64,000 bases of DNA from Haematospirillum sp. H1815 (lineage in GTDB: Bacteria > Pseudomonadota > Alphaproteobacteria > Rhodospirillales > Rhodospirillaceae): contig NZ_JAAVTA010000010.1 of NCBI RefSeq assembly GCF_012102705.1, forward strand, positions 28,776 through 92,775, in the 5' to 3' direction. Position 1 is the stretch's first letter. Each line of letters opens with the position of its first letter. Positions 44,079 through 52,748 of this stretch are shown here, piece after piece. Below the pieces are notes generated by a model. It worked only from the letters and a program-made list of their open reading frames with translations, was not told where the DNA came from and searched no databases. A program made the translations under genes and the position numbers.

Positions 44079-44183
44079 CACAGGATACAGACATGCCTTT
44101 TTCTTGCAGATTGCCCCAGGCAAAAAAGGTCGATATGGTGTGCCCCCAACGGCGCAAGCCCCCCTGCCACGATTTGCCGAAAA

Positions 44184-44230
44184 ACGCAAGATATTGACGC
44201 AAATCAAAATACATTTACTATATATAGACG
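44184..44230 (+). promoter_or_regulatory. nrdA promoter with two NrdR-like boxes 31 bp apart
   Basis: ACGCAAGATATTGACG (44184-44199) and TTACTATATATAGACG (44215-44230) each match about 11 of 16 positions of the NrdR box (ACACAATATATTGTGT or its variants). Their centres are 31 bp apart, the three-turn spacing known for tandem NrdR operators. A -35 TTGACG (44194-44199) lies inside the first box, and a TA-rich -10 around 44217-44223 lies inside the second. NrdR is an ATP/dATP-sensing repressor of ribonucleotide reductase genes. Confidence 0.65.
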
Positions 44231-44459
44231 CGATGGCAATCACGCTGCCAAACAGGGCCTACCGTAAAAACGGGGCACTGCGGTGTCCGCAGCGGGCTGT
44301 TCTCACCCGGTTGACGTCGCGCTGCTTGAATGTATCTGGACCCCATGGAAAGGAGCTGAAAAGAGCCGCCGCGTGCCTGAAAAAGGTACAACTCTGCCAT
44401 CACCGCACTGTTCAGTGCCCTGACCATGTCCTGCAAAGACCCCCCCGGGAGATATCGTC

Positions 44460-46289
44460 GTGCTTAATGCCGTACAGCTTGCCACCCCCCCTCAAATCCA
44501 GATCAACACCGCGCACGATGATCTGCTGACCAATTTTGGAAAAGCCGTTCTTGCAGATCGTTACCTTCTCCCCAACGAAAGCTACCAGGATCTTTTTGCG
44601 CGGGTTGCCAGTGCCTATGCTGACGACGATGGGCATGCGTGCCGTCTGTATGACTATATTTCCAAGCTATGGTTCATGCCGGCAACACCAGTTCTATCGA
44701 ACGGCGGATCAAGCCGCGGGCTCCCCATATCCTGCTTCCTGAACGAAGCGGACGATTCCCTTGCTGGTATCGTTGACTTATGGACTGAAAATGTATGGCT
44801 GGCTGCCCGCGGGGGGGGAATTGGCAGCTATTGGGGGAACCTGCGCTCAATCGGTGAAAAGGTTGGAACGGTTGGAAAAACGTCGGGTGTTGTCCCCTTT
44901 ATCCGGGTTATGGACAGCCTGACCCTAGCCATTTCCCAAGGGTCATTGCGGCGCGGTTCCGCTGCAGTGTATCTGCCGGTCTGGCATCCGGAAATCGAGG
45001 AATTTATCGAGCTGCGCCGTCCGACCGGGGGCGATCCCAACCGCAAGGCCCTGAACCTGCATCATGGCATTTTGCTGTCTGACGCGTTTATGGACGCTGT
45101 GGAAAAAGACGGTGACTGGGCCCTGATCAGCCCGCGCGATGGTCAGGTCATGCGACAGGTCAAGGCTCGCGCCCTGTGGATCCGCATCCTGCTGGCCCGG
45201 GTTGAAACCGGGGAACCGTACATTATCTACTCCGATACAGTGAACCGTGCCCTCCCCGAACACCAGAAAAGGGCCGGGCTGAGCGTACGCACATCCAACC
45301 TGTGCGCCGAAATTACCTTGCCGACGGGGCGGGATCATCTTGGACATGACCGCACAGCGGTGTGCTGCCTGTCGTCCCTGAACCTTGAAACCTATATGGA
45401 ATGGAAAGACGAGCCCCGCTTTATCGAAGACGTCATGCGTTTTCTTGATAACGTACTGCAAGACTTTATCGATCGGGCCCCGGACAGCATGGCCAAGGCC
45501 AAGTACTCTGCCATGCGGGAGCGTTCTGTTGGCCTAGGAGTCATGGGGTACCATTCGTTTCTTCAGAACAACATGATTCCGTTCGAGTCTGTGATGGCAA
45601 AAGTCTGGAACAAAACGATCTTCCGGCACATCAAGACGCAGGCTGATGCAGCATCCCGCGCCCTGGCTGCCGAGCGGGGCCCATGCCCTGATGCTGCTGA
45701 TTATGGAATTATGGAGCGCTTCTCCAATAAAACAGCAATCGCGCCAACCGCATCCATTTCCATTATCTGCGGCGGCACCAGCCCGGGTATCGAGCCCATT
45801 GCCGCAAACGCCTTTACCCACAAAACGCTTTCCGGCAGTTTCTTGGTACGCAATCGCGCCCTGGAAAAAGTATTGGCTGACAAAGGGCGAAACGACGAGG
45901 AAACGTGGACGTCGATTACAGTCAATGAGGGTTCAGTACAGCACCTGGATTTCCTGACCCAGGACGAAAAAGATGTTTTCAAGACAGCCTTTGAACTGGA
46001 CCAGCGCTGGATTATCGAACATGCGGCAGACAGGGCGCCGCTGGTTGACCAGGCTCAGTCCCTGAACATTTTCCTGCCCGCAGACGTACACAAGCGGGAC
46101 CTGCACCAGATCCACATGCTGGCGTGGAAGAAAGGCGTCAAAAGCCTGTACTATTGTCGCTCCAAGTCGCTGCAAAGGGCAGAGGTAGTATCGGCCCGTG
46201 ATCGGGTTGCCAGCAACACGCTCCCTGTTGAACAGGACAATGCAGGCAGTACCCCAACTAACTACGAAGAATGCTTGGCCTGCCAGTAA
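44460..46289 (+). CDS. nrdA: Ribonucleoside-diphosphate reductase subunit alpha (class I, no ATP cone)
   Basis: This subunit reduces ribonucleotides to deoxyribonucleotides. The N-terminal redox cysteine is in GLPISCFLN (C92). The active-site triad sits in SNLCAEI (N280, C282, E284), and the second redox cysteine is in AVCCLSSLN. The tyrosine pair for radical transfer is in SLYYCRSKS, and the mobile C-terminal pair is ECLACQ. It is 609 residues long and the N-terminal ATP-cone is missing, so allosteric activity control is probably absent. A GTG start follows GGGAGA. nrdB follows after 57 bases. Confidence 0.96.
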   Translation: MLNAVQLATPPQIQINTAHDDLLTNFGKAVLADRYLLPNESYQDLFARVASAYADDDGHACRLYDYISKLWFMPATPVLSNGGSSRGLPISCFLNEADDSLAGIVDLWTENVWLAARGGGIGSYWGNLRSIGEKVGTVGKTSGVVPFIRVMDSLTLAISQGSLRRGSAAVYLPVWHPEIEEFIELRRPTGGDPNRKALNLHHGILLSDAFMDAVEKDGDWALISPRDGQVMRQVKARALWIRILLARVETGEPYIIYSDTVNRALPEHQKRAGLSVRTSNLCAEITLPTGRDHLGHDRTAVCCLSSLNLETYMEWKDEPRFIEDVMRFLDNVLQDFIDRAPDSMAKAKYSAMRERSVGLGVMGYHSFLQNNMIPFESVMAKVWNKTIFRHIKTQADAASRALAAERGPCPDAADYGIMERFSNKTAIAPTASISIICGGTSPGIEPIAANAFTHKTLSGSFLVRNRALEKVLADKGRNDEETWTSITVNEGSVQHLDFLTQDEKDVFKTAFELDQRWIIEHAADRAPLVDQAQSLNIFLPADVHKRDLHQIHMLAWKKGVKSLYYCRSKSLQRAEVVSARDRVASNTLPVEQDNAGSTPTNYEECLACQ

Positions 46290-46346
46290 ACTGCTTACCG
46301 GGCCCCGCTCTCGCTCTGTACTCTATATCCGGACGGTATCATTGCC

Positions 46347-47309
46347 ATGTCACTGCTGACCCCCACGAATCACGTCTACAAGCCATTTCGCTATCCTTGG
46401 TGCTACGATGCCTGGCTGATACAGCAGCAGCTTCACTGGCTTCCGGAAGAAGTGCCCTTGGCCGAGGACGTCAAGGACTGGCGCCATAAGCTGAGTGAAG
46501 GTGAACAGCATCTCCTGACCCAGATTTTCCGCTTCTTCACTCAATCCGATATCGAGGTGAACAACTGCTACATGCGCAACTACACGCGCGTGTTTCAACC
46601 AACCGAAGTGCAGATGATGCTCGCGGCCTTTTCCAACATGGAAACCATTCATATTGCCGCGTATGCCCATCTTCTGGACACCATCGGGATGCCCGAAACG
46701 GAATATGCCGCCTTCCTCCACTACAAGGAAATGAAGGACAAGTACGACTATATGCAGCTGTGGGGCGTTGAAAGACCCGCAGATATTGCCCGAACACTGG
46801 CCGTCTTTGGTGCCTTTACCGAAGGACTCCAGCTGTTTGCCAGCTTTGCCATCCTGCTCAACTTCCCGCGCTTCAACAAAATGAAGGGTATGGGGCAGAT
46901 TGTGACATGGTCTGTGCGCGATGAAACCCTGCACTGCAACTCTATCATCCGCCTTTACAAGACGTTCCTGGGGGAAAACCCAAGTATTGACCAAGCAGCC
47001 CTAGCACAAGACCTGAGACAGGCATGCCAAACCATTGTAGGGCTGGAAGATGCATTCATCGATCTGGCCTTCGAAGCCGGTCCGGTAGAAGGCCTGACAG
47101 CACACGATATCAAACAATATATTCGCTATATCGCAGATTTGCGCCTGACCCAACTTGGACTGGAACCCGCTTACCATATTGCCCGCAATCCATTACCCTG
47201 GCTGGATGCAATCCTGAACGGGGTCGAGCACACCAACTTCTTCGAGAACCGGGCAACCGAGTATTCAAAGGCGGCCACACGCGGCAGCTGGGAAGATGCC
47301 TTTGCATAA
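46347..47309 (+). CDS. nrdB: Ribonucleoside-diphosphate reductase subunit beta
   Basis: This is the di-iron/tyrosyl-radical subunit partnering NrdA. Iron ligands appear in QSDIEVNNCY (Asp/Glu region), FSNMETIHIAAYAHLLDT (Glu, His), FTEGLQLFASF (Glu) and VRDETLHCNSI (Glu, His). The AAYAHLL stretch supplies a Tyr at or near the expected radical position, so this is not the Phe-type (Chlamydia) variant. It is 320 residues long. Its last 14 bases overlap yaiI. Confidence 0.95.
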   Translation: MSLLTPTNHVYKPFRYPWCYDAWLIQQQLHWLPEEVPLAEDVKDWRHKLSEGEQHLLTQIFRFFTQSDIEVNNCYMRNYTRVFQPTEVQMMLAAFSNMETIHIAAYAHLLDTIGMPETEYAAFLHYKEMKDKYDYMQLWGVERPADIARTLAVFGAFTEGLQLFASFAILLNFPRFNKMKGMGQIVTWSVRDETLHCNSIIRLYKTFLGENPSIDQAALAQDLRQACQTIVGLEDAFIDLAFEAGPVEGLTAHDIKQYIRYIADLRLTQLGLEPAYHIARNPLPWLDAILNGVEHTNFFENRATEYSKAATRGSWEDAFA

Positions 47310-47757
47310 GGACGTTGTGCTTTACATTGATTCGGATGCCTGCCCGGTCAAGGAAGATGCTGTCCGGGCAGCCCGGCGTCATGGCATTGCCGTGGTGCTG
47401 GTCGGGAACCAGTGGATCCGCTCGCTGGAGGGAGCACACATCCGGCAGGTTGTTGTACCGGTAGAGCCAGATGCCGCAGACCACTGGATTGCCGCCGAGA
47501 TTGGAAATGGCGATATCTGCATTACAAACGACATTCCTCTGGCCGCCCGCTGTGTAGAGGCCGGTGCAACGGCCCTGTCTCCATCCGGGCGTATCCTGGA
47601 TGCAGCCTCGGCAGGCATGGCCTTGGCTGTTCGTGACTTGATGACCAACCTGCGTGACAGTGGCGAAATCACGGGAGGGCCGCGCCCTTATTCATCCCGT
47701 GATCGGCAGGCTTTTTTGAATGCCCTTGAACGTCTTCTTGTCAGAGGCAAAACGTAG
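47296..47757 (+). CDS. YaiI/YqxD family protein (DUF188, PIN-like)
   Basis: The product is 153 residues. The start VVLYIDSDACPVKEDAVRAA is the family signature, followed by DHWIAAEIGNGDICITNDIP and RGGRPYS-like GGPRPYSSRDRQAFLNALER. Aspartates in IDSDACP and TNDIPLA are arranged as in PIN-domain nucleases, but no activity is established for the family. It overlaps the nrdB end by 14 bases, so it is translated from the nrd transcript. A role linked to nucleotide supply is only inference. Confidence 0.88.
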   Translation: MPLHKDVVLYIDSDACPVKEDAVRAARRHGIAVVLVGNQWIRSLEGAHIRQVVVPVEPDAADHWIAAEIGNGDICITNDIPLAARCVEAGATALSPSGRILDAASAGMALAVRDLMTNLRDSGEITGGPRPYSSRDRQAFLNALERLLVRGKT

Positions 47758-48117
47758 CACATACCCGAAAAGAGGGCTTCTAATGACATAACCTTCTCTA
47801 TGCCGACCCCTTGTGTGTCGCGGCAGAAATACTGGCAGTTGACGATGATAGCCAGCTAGGCCAACCGTTATGGTGATCTATAGCCTGCCGGCAATACTTT
47901 TACGAAGTGCTCAAGGTTCAACACACCGAAAACAAAGGAACCCTGATCAAACGCCCCACGTTCCCGGCCCTGACCGGGCATATACCCTAGTCACTTTGCC
48001 TGCCTTGACCCCCGGCACCCCCTGCCCGATCATCAGGGCCTTGGCGTGGACCACAGCGTGCAAGCTTCTGGTCCATGGCTCGCTTTGTGCATGCACGACA
48101 ATGCAGGTGGAGTTCTG
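47758..48117. other. Intergenic region before cheZ, no gene seen
   Basis: This stretch of 360 bases has no ORF that I would support. There is a CTGGC/GCCAG inverted repeat around a TTGACG hexamer near 47840-47860, which may be part of a promoter. No sigma-54 or sigma-28 consensus was evident. Confidence 0.4.
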
Positions 48118-48858
48118 ATGACCAAGCAGTCAGACGAGCCAGAAGCAGTCCTGGGGCGCGAGTTTGGTAATCTTGCCGCAGCCGTTACTGCCATGTCCCG
48201 GGAGATTCAGGGTGCTGTGGTCAAAGCCATACGCGATGAAATCAACCGCATGGCTGCAGATGGTATTCTGATCAAGCCGGTTACTCCTGAACAGCCCGAA
48301 GCGAACCGCCCACGCTCACTCCACGACGGAAATTTCAGCCTGGTACGGGATGGATTGCAGGAACTGGTAGAACGGATCGAAATGACCCGTGACCATGTAT
48401 CGGCACTAACCCCGGCCGCAGGAGAAAGTGATCAAATTCTGGCGGCAACATCGGAATTGAAGTCGGTTGTTGATGCAACCGAGCAAGCAACCCAGACCAT
48501 TTTGACCGCAACAGAAGCCATACAGGCTATCATCGATCAGGCACATACCGCTGGCGATCTTGATACCGGCCTGTACCAGAAGCTGGGCGAACAATCGATT
48601 CAGATCATGACAGCCTGCAGCTTCCAGGATTTGACCGGGCAAAGAATATCCGCAACGGTCAACACCCTGATGCATGTGGAAGCCGAACTGAAACGACTGG
48701 TCGAACTGTGGGAAATCGAAGAAGGGCTTGCCAAAGCAGAAAATGTGCGCAACCGCCCCGACGACAACCGCCCGGACAAACACCTCCTCCACGGGCCGCA
48801 AGCCGATGGCAAGGGCGTATCCCAAGACGATATCGACTCCATGCTGCGCAACTGGTAA
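48118..48858 (+). CDS. cheZ: CheZ-type chemotaxis protein phosphatase
   Basis: CheZ dephosphorylates CheY-P. The catalytic segment CSFQDLTGQRI holds the DxxxQ pair (D171 and Q175 from MTKQSDEPEA), matching the Asp/Gln pair of E. coli CheZ. The C-terminal VSQDDIDSMLRNW resembles the CheY-binding tail (DDLLDSLGF in E. coli, D-rich amphipathic end). The long middle is helical. I start it at the ATG preceded by GGAG, giving 246 residues. No other chemotaxis gene is nearby. Such isolated cheZ-like genes are common in alphaproteobacteria. Confidence 0.88.
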   Translation: MTKQSDEPEAVLGREFGNLAAAVTAMSREIQGAVVKAIRDEINRMAADGILIKPVTPEQPEANRPRSLHDGNFSLVRDGLQELVERIEMTRDHVSALTPAAGESDQILAATSELKSVVDATEQATQTILTATEAIQAIIDQAHTAGDLDTGLYQKLGEQSIQIMTACSFQDLTGQRISATVNTLMHVEAELKRLVELWEIEEGLAKAENVRNRPDDNRPDKHLLHGPQADGKGVSQDDIDSMLRNW

Positions 48859-48871
48859 AAGCCCTGCGGCA

Positions 48872-50698
48872 TCATCCTTGGCATGGATCATGGAGGGGAC
48901 GAGTCATCTGCTCGAGCCACGCCCTGTCCTCTTCTTTGAGAAACGAGCTGACATCCCTGGAAATGCGATGGTGATAGGCATCGATCCATTCACGCTCGTC
49001 ATCTGCCAGGAGGAAATGGTCAATCAGACGATGATCCAACGGAACCAAGGTCAGGGTTTCAAAACCCAGCATGGTCCGTGTAGCATCAGCGGGCTGGGGA
49101 AACAGCTCGACAACAACCTGCAACATCTCGATCCGGATCCCGTACGCCCCGTCCTTGTAATAGCCGGGTTCATTGGACAGGATCATGCCGGGACACAGGG
49201 GCACAGAGGCAGGAAGCTTGGATATACGCTGAGGCCCCTCATGAACAGACAGATAACTGCCAACACCATGCCCGGTACCATGGTCATAATCCAGACCATC
49301 ATCCCATAAAAAGCGGCGCGCCAGCACATCCAGCTGACTCCCGGTCGTCCCTTCAGGGAAACGCACTGTGGCCAAGGCAATATGGCCCTTCAGAACCTGG
49401 GTATAACGGCGCCGATGCTCTGGCTCCACAACACCACTGACAACAGTCCTAGTCACATCGGTTGTGCCATCAAGAAACTGACCGCCACTATCAACCAGAT
49501 ATAACGGCCCAGATGTCACCGGGATATCTGATTCCCGGGAAACGCGGTAATGGCAGATAGCGCCATGATGCCCGGCAGCCGAAATAGTCTCGAAGCTTGG
49601 ACCCTGAAAATGCTCCAGATCACGACGAAACCCCTGAAGCATCTCTGCAACCTGGTACTCGCCGGGCATTTCCCCCGCTTGCAGGGTTCGGTCAAGCCAG
49701 CCCAGAAAACGAACCATGGCTATGGCATCACGGTGATGGGCAGCCCGGGCCCCACGCAGCTCAATGCTGTTCTTGCAAGCTCGCGGCAAGGCGCAGGGAT
49801 CATCGCCCACACACACCACAGCGCCGGAAGAAGAAAGGATATCCGTGATGGCAACGGTACCTGTCTGCCGATCAACACGGACCTTCTTCCCTGACAGCGC
49901 ACGTAACCCGTCGACGAACAAAGCCCTGTCATGCAAACGTACAGAAACCGGGCTGGCCATATCTGCAAGGTGATCACGCACCTCCGTCGTAACCTTGACC
50001 GGATCGATATAAAGATCCACCGTGGCATTGGCGTGAACAAGCGCATAAGACAGGACAAGGGGCGTACACGGAACATCACTTCCCCTGATGTTCAAAAGCC
50101 AGCACACGCTTTCCGGCACCCCCAGAACGGCAGCATGAACCCCGGATGCCGATAAAAGACCAGCAATCTGCAAGATTTTTTCGCTGGCAGAAACACCGGC
50201 ATATTTCAGCGGATGCGGGACGGCCGGTGCCTCGGGCAAAGCCGGACGATCGTCCCAAACCACATCGACAGGGTTTGGAACCAGCGGAGCCAGACGCGCC
50301 CCAACCCTTTCCAGCACGGAGCGTATTTTCTCAAGAGAACCCGCAGTATGCAACCATGGGTCAAACCCTATGACCTGCCCCGGACGAATATGACTTTCCA
50401 GCCACTTTGACGGTGGAAAATCAGTCAGATGGCAATGGCGGTACAAACCACCATCGGTTTCCTCCCGCGCCTGGATTGTATACCGCCCATCGACAAACAG
50501 ACCGGCCTGATCCGGCAGCACAACAGCAATCCCGGCAGAGCCCGTGAAACCAGTCAACCAGGCAAGACGCTCGCTGGCAGGGGGAACATACTCCCCCTGA
50601 TATTCATCCTGTCGTGGGACCAGAAACCCATCAACTCCTTGATTTGAAAGAGCATCACGCAAACGGGCCAGACGGCTGGCCTGCTGTTCCCGGTTCAT
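48872..50698 (-). CDS. Aminopeptidase P family protein (M24B, Xaa-Pro aminopeptidase)
   Basis: This is a three-domain cytosolic metallopeptidase that removes an N-terminal residue before proline. Creatinase-like N-terminal domains precede the M24 domain. The dimetal ligands are in LVDSGGQFLDGTTDVTRT (two Asp), GTGHGVGSYLSVHEGP (His), ILSNEPGYYKDG (Glu) and IRIEML (Glu). The start MNREQQASRLARLRDAL follows GGGAGG by four bases, giving 608 residues. The long length fits the eukaryote-like XPNPEP1 subgroup also found in alphaproteobacteria. Confidence 0.94.
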   Translation of the reverse strand: MNREQQASRLARLRDALSNQGVDGFLVPRQDEYQGEYVPPASERLAWLTGFTGSAGIAVVLPDQAGLFVDGRYTIQAREETDGGLYRHCHLTDFPPSKWLESHIRPGQVIGFDPWLHTAGSLEKIRSVLERVGARLAPLVPNPVDVVWDDRPALPEAPAVPHPLKYAGVSASEKILQIAGLLSASGVHAAVLGVPESVCWLLNIRGSDVPCTPLVLSYALVHANATVDLYIDPVKVTTEVRDHLADMASPVSVRLHDRALFVDGLRALSGKKVRVDRQTGTVAITDILSSSGAVVCVGDDPCALPRACKNSIELRGARAAHHRDAIAMVRFLGWLDRTLQAGEMPGEYQVAEMLQGFRRDLEHFQGPSFETISAAGHHGAICHYRVSRESDIPVTSGPLYLVDSGGQFLDGTTDVTRTVVSGVVEPEHRRRYTQVLKGHIALATVRFPEGTTGSQLDVLARRFLWDDGLDYDHGTGHGVGSYLSVHEGPQRISKLPASVPLCPGMILSNEPGYYKDGAYGIRIEMLQVVVELFPQPADATRTMLGFETLTLVPLDHRLIDHFLLADDEREWIDAYHHRISRDVSSFLKEEDRAWLEQMTRPLHDPCQG

Positions 50699-51074
50699 GA
50701 ATCCTCCCATTCTATGAAATCAGTTAGCTGAAATTATGTCTGCCAACAGGCAGTATTGGCATACTATCGCACGCCTTTTCCTATGGCTTCACAGAAAAAA
50801 TGATTCCCTTTCATGAATAGAGAGCTATGCTTTATTGTCAGAACCATGCACAGGATGCATTACTGCATCGCGAAAGAAGCGTATATTGGTCTGCAAGAGT
50901 CCGAATTACAGTGTCCTGAGTTTGGAGGCGCCCCAATTGGCAACGGCTTTGCGTCGTCGATGCGGTGCTTGGTACCTGTACGGGGACGGATTTTTTCCGA
51001 ATCCCCCTTGATGTGTCGGTTATACAGAATGTCGGTTGTCTTCAGAAACCCCTGCCCGGTCTCGGAGCATTAAC
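50699..51074. other. Divergent intergenic region between aminopeptidase P and DUF1127 genes
   Basis: This stretch of 376 bases between divergent genes presumably holds both promoters. I see TATACA near 51024-51029 as a possible -10 for the DUF1127 gene but no good -35. No ORF or structured element stands out. Confidence 0.35.
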
Positions 51075-51281
51075 ATGAGCGCAAGCACAGTCTTCGGAAG
51101 CCTTATCGAGCAGTTCCGCTCTTGGCGCGACCGCACGCGGGAGGCAGATCTCCTCAGGTCCATGAGTGACCGTGAGCTGATGGATCTTGGCCTGTCCCGC
51201 GGAGACGTGGAGCAAATCATTGCCGGCACATATCTTGACAGACGGAAAGTGCAGGCACGTCGCCAGCACCCTGAGTCTTGA
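51075..51281 (+). CDS. DUF1127 domain small protein (YjiS-like)
   Basis: The product is 68 residues from MSASTVFGSLIEQFRSWRDR. The DUF1127 signature LRSMSDRELMDLGLSRGDVE is complete. GGAG lies eight bases before the ATG. These small arginine-rich proteins are widespread in alphaproteobacteria. Some are linked to sRNA turnover and phosphate or carbon metabolism, but which role applies here is unknown. Confidence 0.85.
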   Translation: MSASTVFGSLIEQFRSWRDRTREADLLRSMSDRELMDLGLSRGDVEQIIAGTYLDRRKVQARRQHPES

Positions 51282-51320
51282 GGCTGGTCAGCACTCCCAA
51301 AGGATGGCAACACGCCATCT

Positions 51321-52250
51321 TCAGGACGGGGTATTTTGCTGCGCCTCAAGAACAAGGGTCACCCAAGGATCCAGCTCGATGCGTTCGCGCAGGCACAGAC
51401 CAGATGCCCGATAGGCATCCAGCACCATATTTTCCTGGTTGATCAGAAGCCCGGCCAGGATGACGCGCCCACCGGGGGCCAGAACCTTGGCCATGTCAGA
51501 GGCCATCTCACAAAGAGGACGCGCCAGAATATTGGCACAGATCACGTTATAAGGCGCCGGGTCCTGTACACCGGCATTCGTGAAGCCATCCCCCGGAAAA
51601 ACGGTCATCAGGTTGGAAACCCCGTTCTTCTCAGCATTAAGATGAGCTACCCGAGTACTTTCCTCATCAATGTCTGTCGCAACAACCGGGATTCCCCAAC
51701 AGCGCGCCAGCGCCAGACCAAGAATACCCGAGCCACAGCCCATATCCAGAGCCCGTCCCTGCCCTTGGCTCAGAATCTCCCCGGCAGCAGCCATACGATC
51801 CAGAGCCAACAAGCAACCGTACGTGCTTTGGTGCTCACCAGAACCAAAGGCTGTAGAAGCATCAACCTGCAGGGCAATGGTTCCTTCTGGTGGCGGCTCG
51901 GCCCAGTGGGAGCCATGCACAAAAAAGCGCCCCGCTTGAATCGGAGGAAAAGCCAACAGGTTCTCGGCCAGCCAGTTGCGCGGTGGCTCATGTTCAACCG
52001 TCACCGCGGGCTCTTCAATCCCGGCCGCTTCAGCGGCCAAGGACAAGGACACAGAAACAGCCGGCTTGTCGTATGGGCCATCTGAATAGGCATCAACAAC
52101 CCATTTCCCGTGTTCCGGTCCACCATCTTCTATTTCAAAACACAGAACCGCATCAAAGTATGGCTCAAGCGCAGCTTCATACAGTTCCAGTGCTGTGTGG
52201 GGAACAACCAGACGGATACGCCACGTATCCTCAGCTTTCTTGATGGACAT
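51321..52250 (-). CDS. prmA: Ribosomal protein L11 methyltransferase
   Basis: PrmA trimethylates ribosomal protein L11, whose gene (rplK) is also in this window. The SAM motif is RALDMGCGSGILGLALARCW. Acidic loop VVATDIDEESTRVAHLNAEK and the catalytic-region PYNVICANILARPLCEMASD follow. The N-terminal substrate-recognition domain covers about residues 1-90. It is 309 residues long. Confidence 0.95.
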   Translation of the reverse strand: MSIKKAEDTWRIRLVVPHTALELYEAALEPYFDAVLCFEIEDGGPEHGKWVVDAYSDGPYDKPAVSVSLSLAAEAAGIEEPAVTVEHEPPRNWLAENLLAFPPIQAGRFFVHGSHWAEPPPEGTIALQVDASTAFGSGEHQSTYGCLLALDRMAAAGEILSQGQGRALDMGCGSGILGLALARCWGIPVVATDIDEESTRVAHLNAEKNGVSNLMTVFPGDGFTNAGVQDPAPYNVICANILARPLCEMASDMAKVLAPGGRVILAGLLINQENMVLDAYRASGLCLRERIELDPWVTLVLEAQQNTPS

Positions 52251-52334
52251 GGGAACTTTAGAAATCCAGATGAAGAATGATCCGACCGCTTCTAGCAGAC
52301 CAGAACACGAAAGTCATGGCCAACCTTGCCCTAA

Positions 52335-52640
52335 CTAGGCAGGGCACGTTGCATATGTGCTTTCAAAATCAGCCGCTATGCGCTGGTCCCGCAAGGGGCG
52401 AACCCGACGAATTGATTCCTCATAAAGGGGGTGTTTCTTGTAGGCATCCAAATCTTCAAGGGAATCAAACTCGCAATAGACAACAACATCCATCTCGCGG
52501 GACAGCGTATCGCGTTTCGTATTATAGCAAACCTCGAAATTATGAGCCCCGGGAATACCAGCCAGAATCTCCAGCCCCTCCTTGATGGCTGGCAAATACG
52601 CTGGATCCTTGGCGCTGAACAGAACAACGTGGCGAATCAC
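52335..52640 (-). CDS. Dabb (stress-responsive A/B barrel) family protein
   Basis: The product is 101 residues. MIRHVVLFSAKDPAYLPAIK and FEVCYNTKRDTLSREMDVVV, then DLDAYKKHPLYEESIRRVRP, match the dimeric alpha/beta barrel family. Members include plant stress proteins and small cyclases. The bacterial ones are largely uncharacterised. It stands alone between prmA and the helicase gene on the same strand. Confidence 0.9.
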   Translation of the reverse strand: MIRHVVLFSAKDPAYLPAIKEGLEILAGIPGAHNFEVCYNTKRDTLSREMDVVVYCEFDSLEDLDAYKKHPLYEESIRRVRPLRDQRIAADFESTYATCPA

Positions 52641-52748
52641 GATCTCGTCTCCGGAAAATACAAGGAATGAAAAAAGACAGGGAAGGGTATCATAATCCAG
52701 CGAACCCGCAGGAAAAACATATCTGAACCGGACATTGGCAAGATCCTG

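Larger units (their letters stand above)
43649..44459. other. Large AT-rich intergenic region between marR-like and nrdA genes
   Basis: This stretch holds the presumed MarR promoter and the near-palindrome AACCTGTAAATTTTAACAGGTT (43886-43907, split here as AACCTGTAAAT / TTTAACAGGTT). It also holds a possible transporter remnant on the minus strand and the nrdA promoter with NrdR-like boxes. The nrdA leader of about 225 bases has no ORF or riboswitch I recognise. Confidence 0.5.

Noticed and set aside
44231..44459. Riboswitch (for example cobalamin) in the nrdA leader
   Set aside because: No B12-box or other conserved riboswitch core was found. The pairing potential seen is unremarkable.
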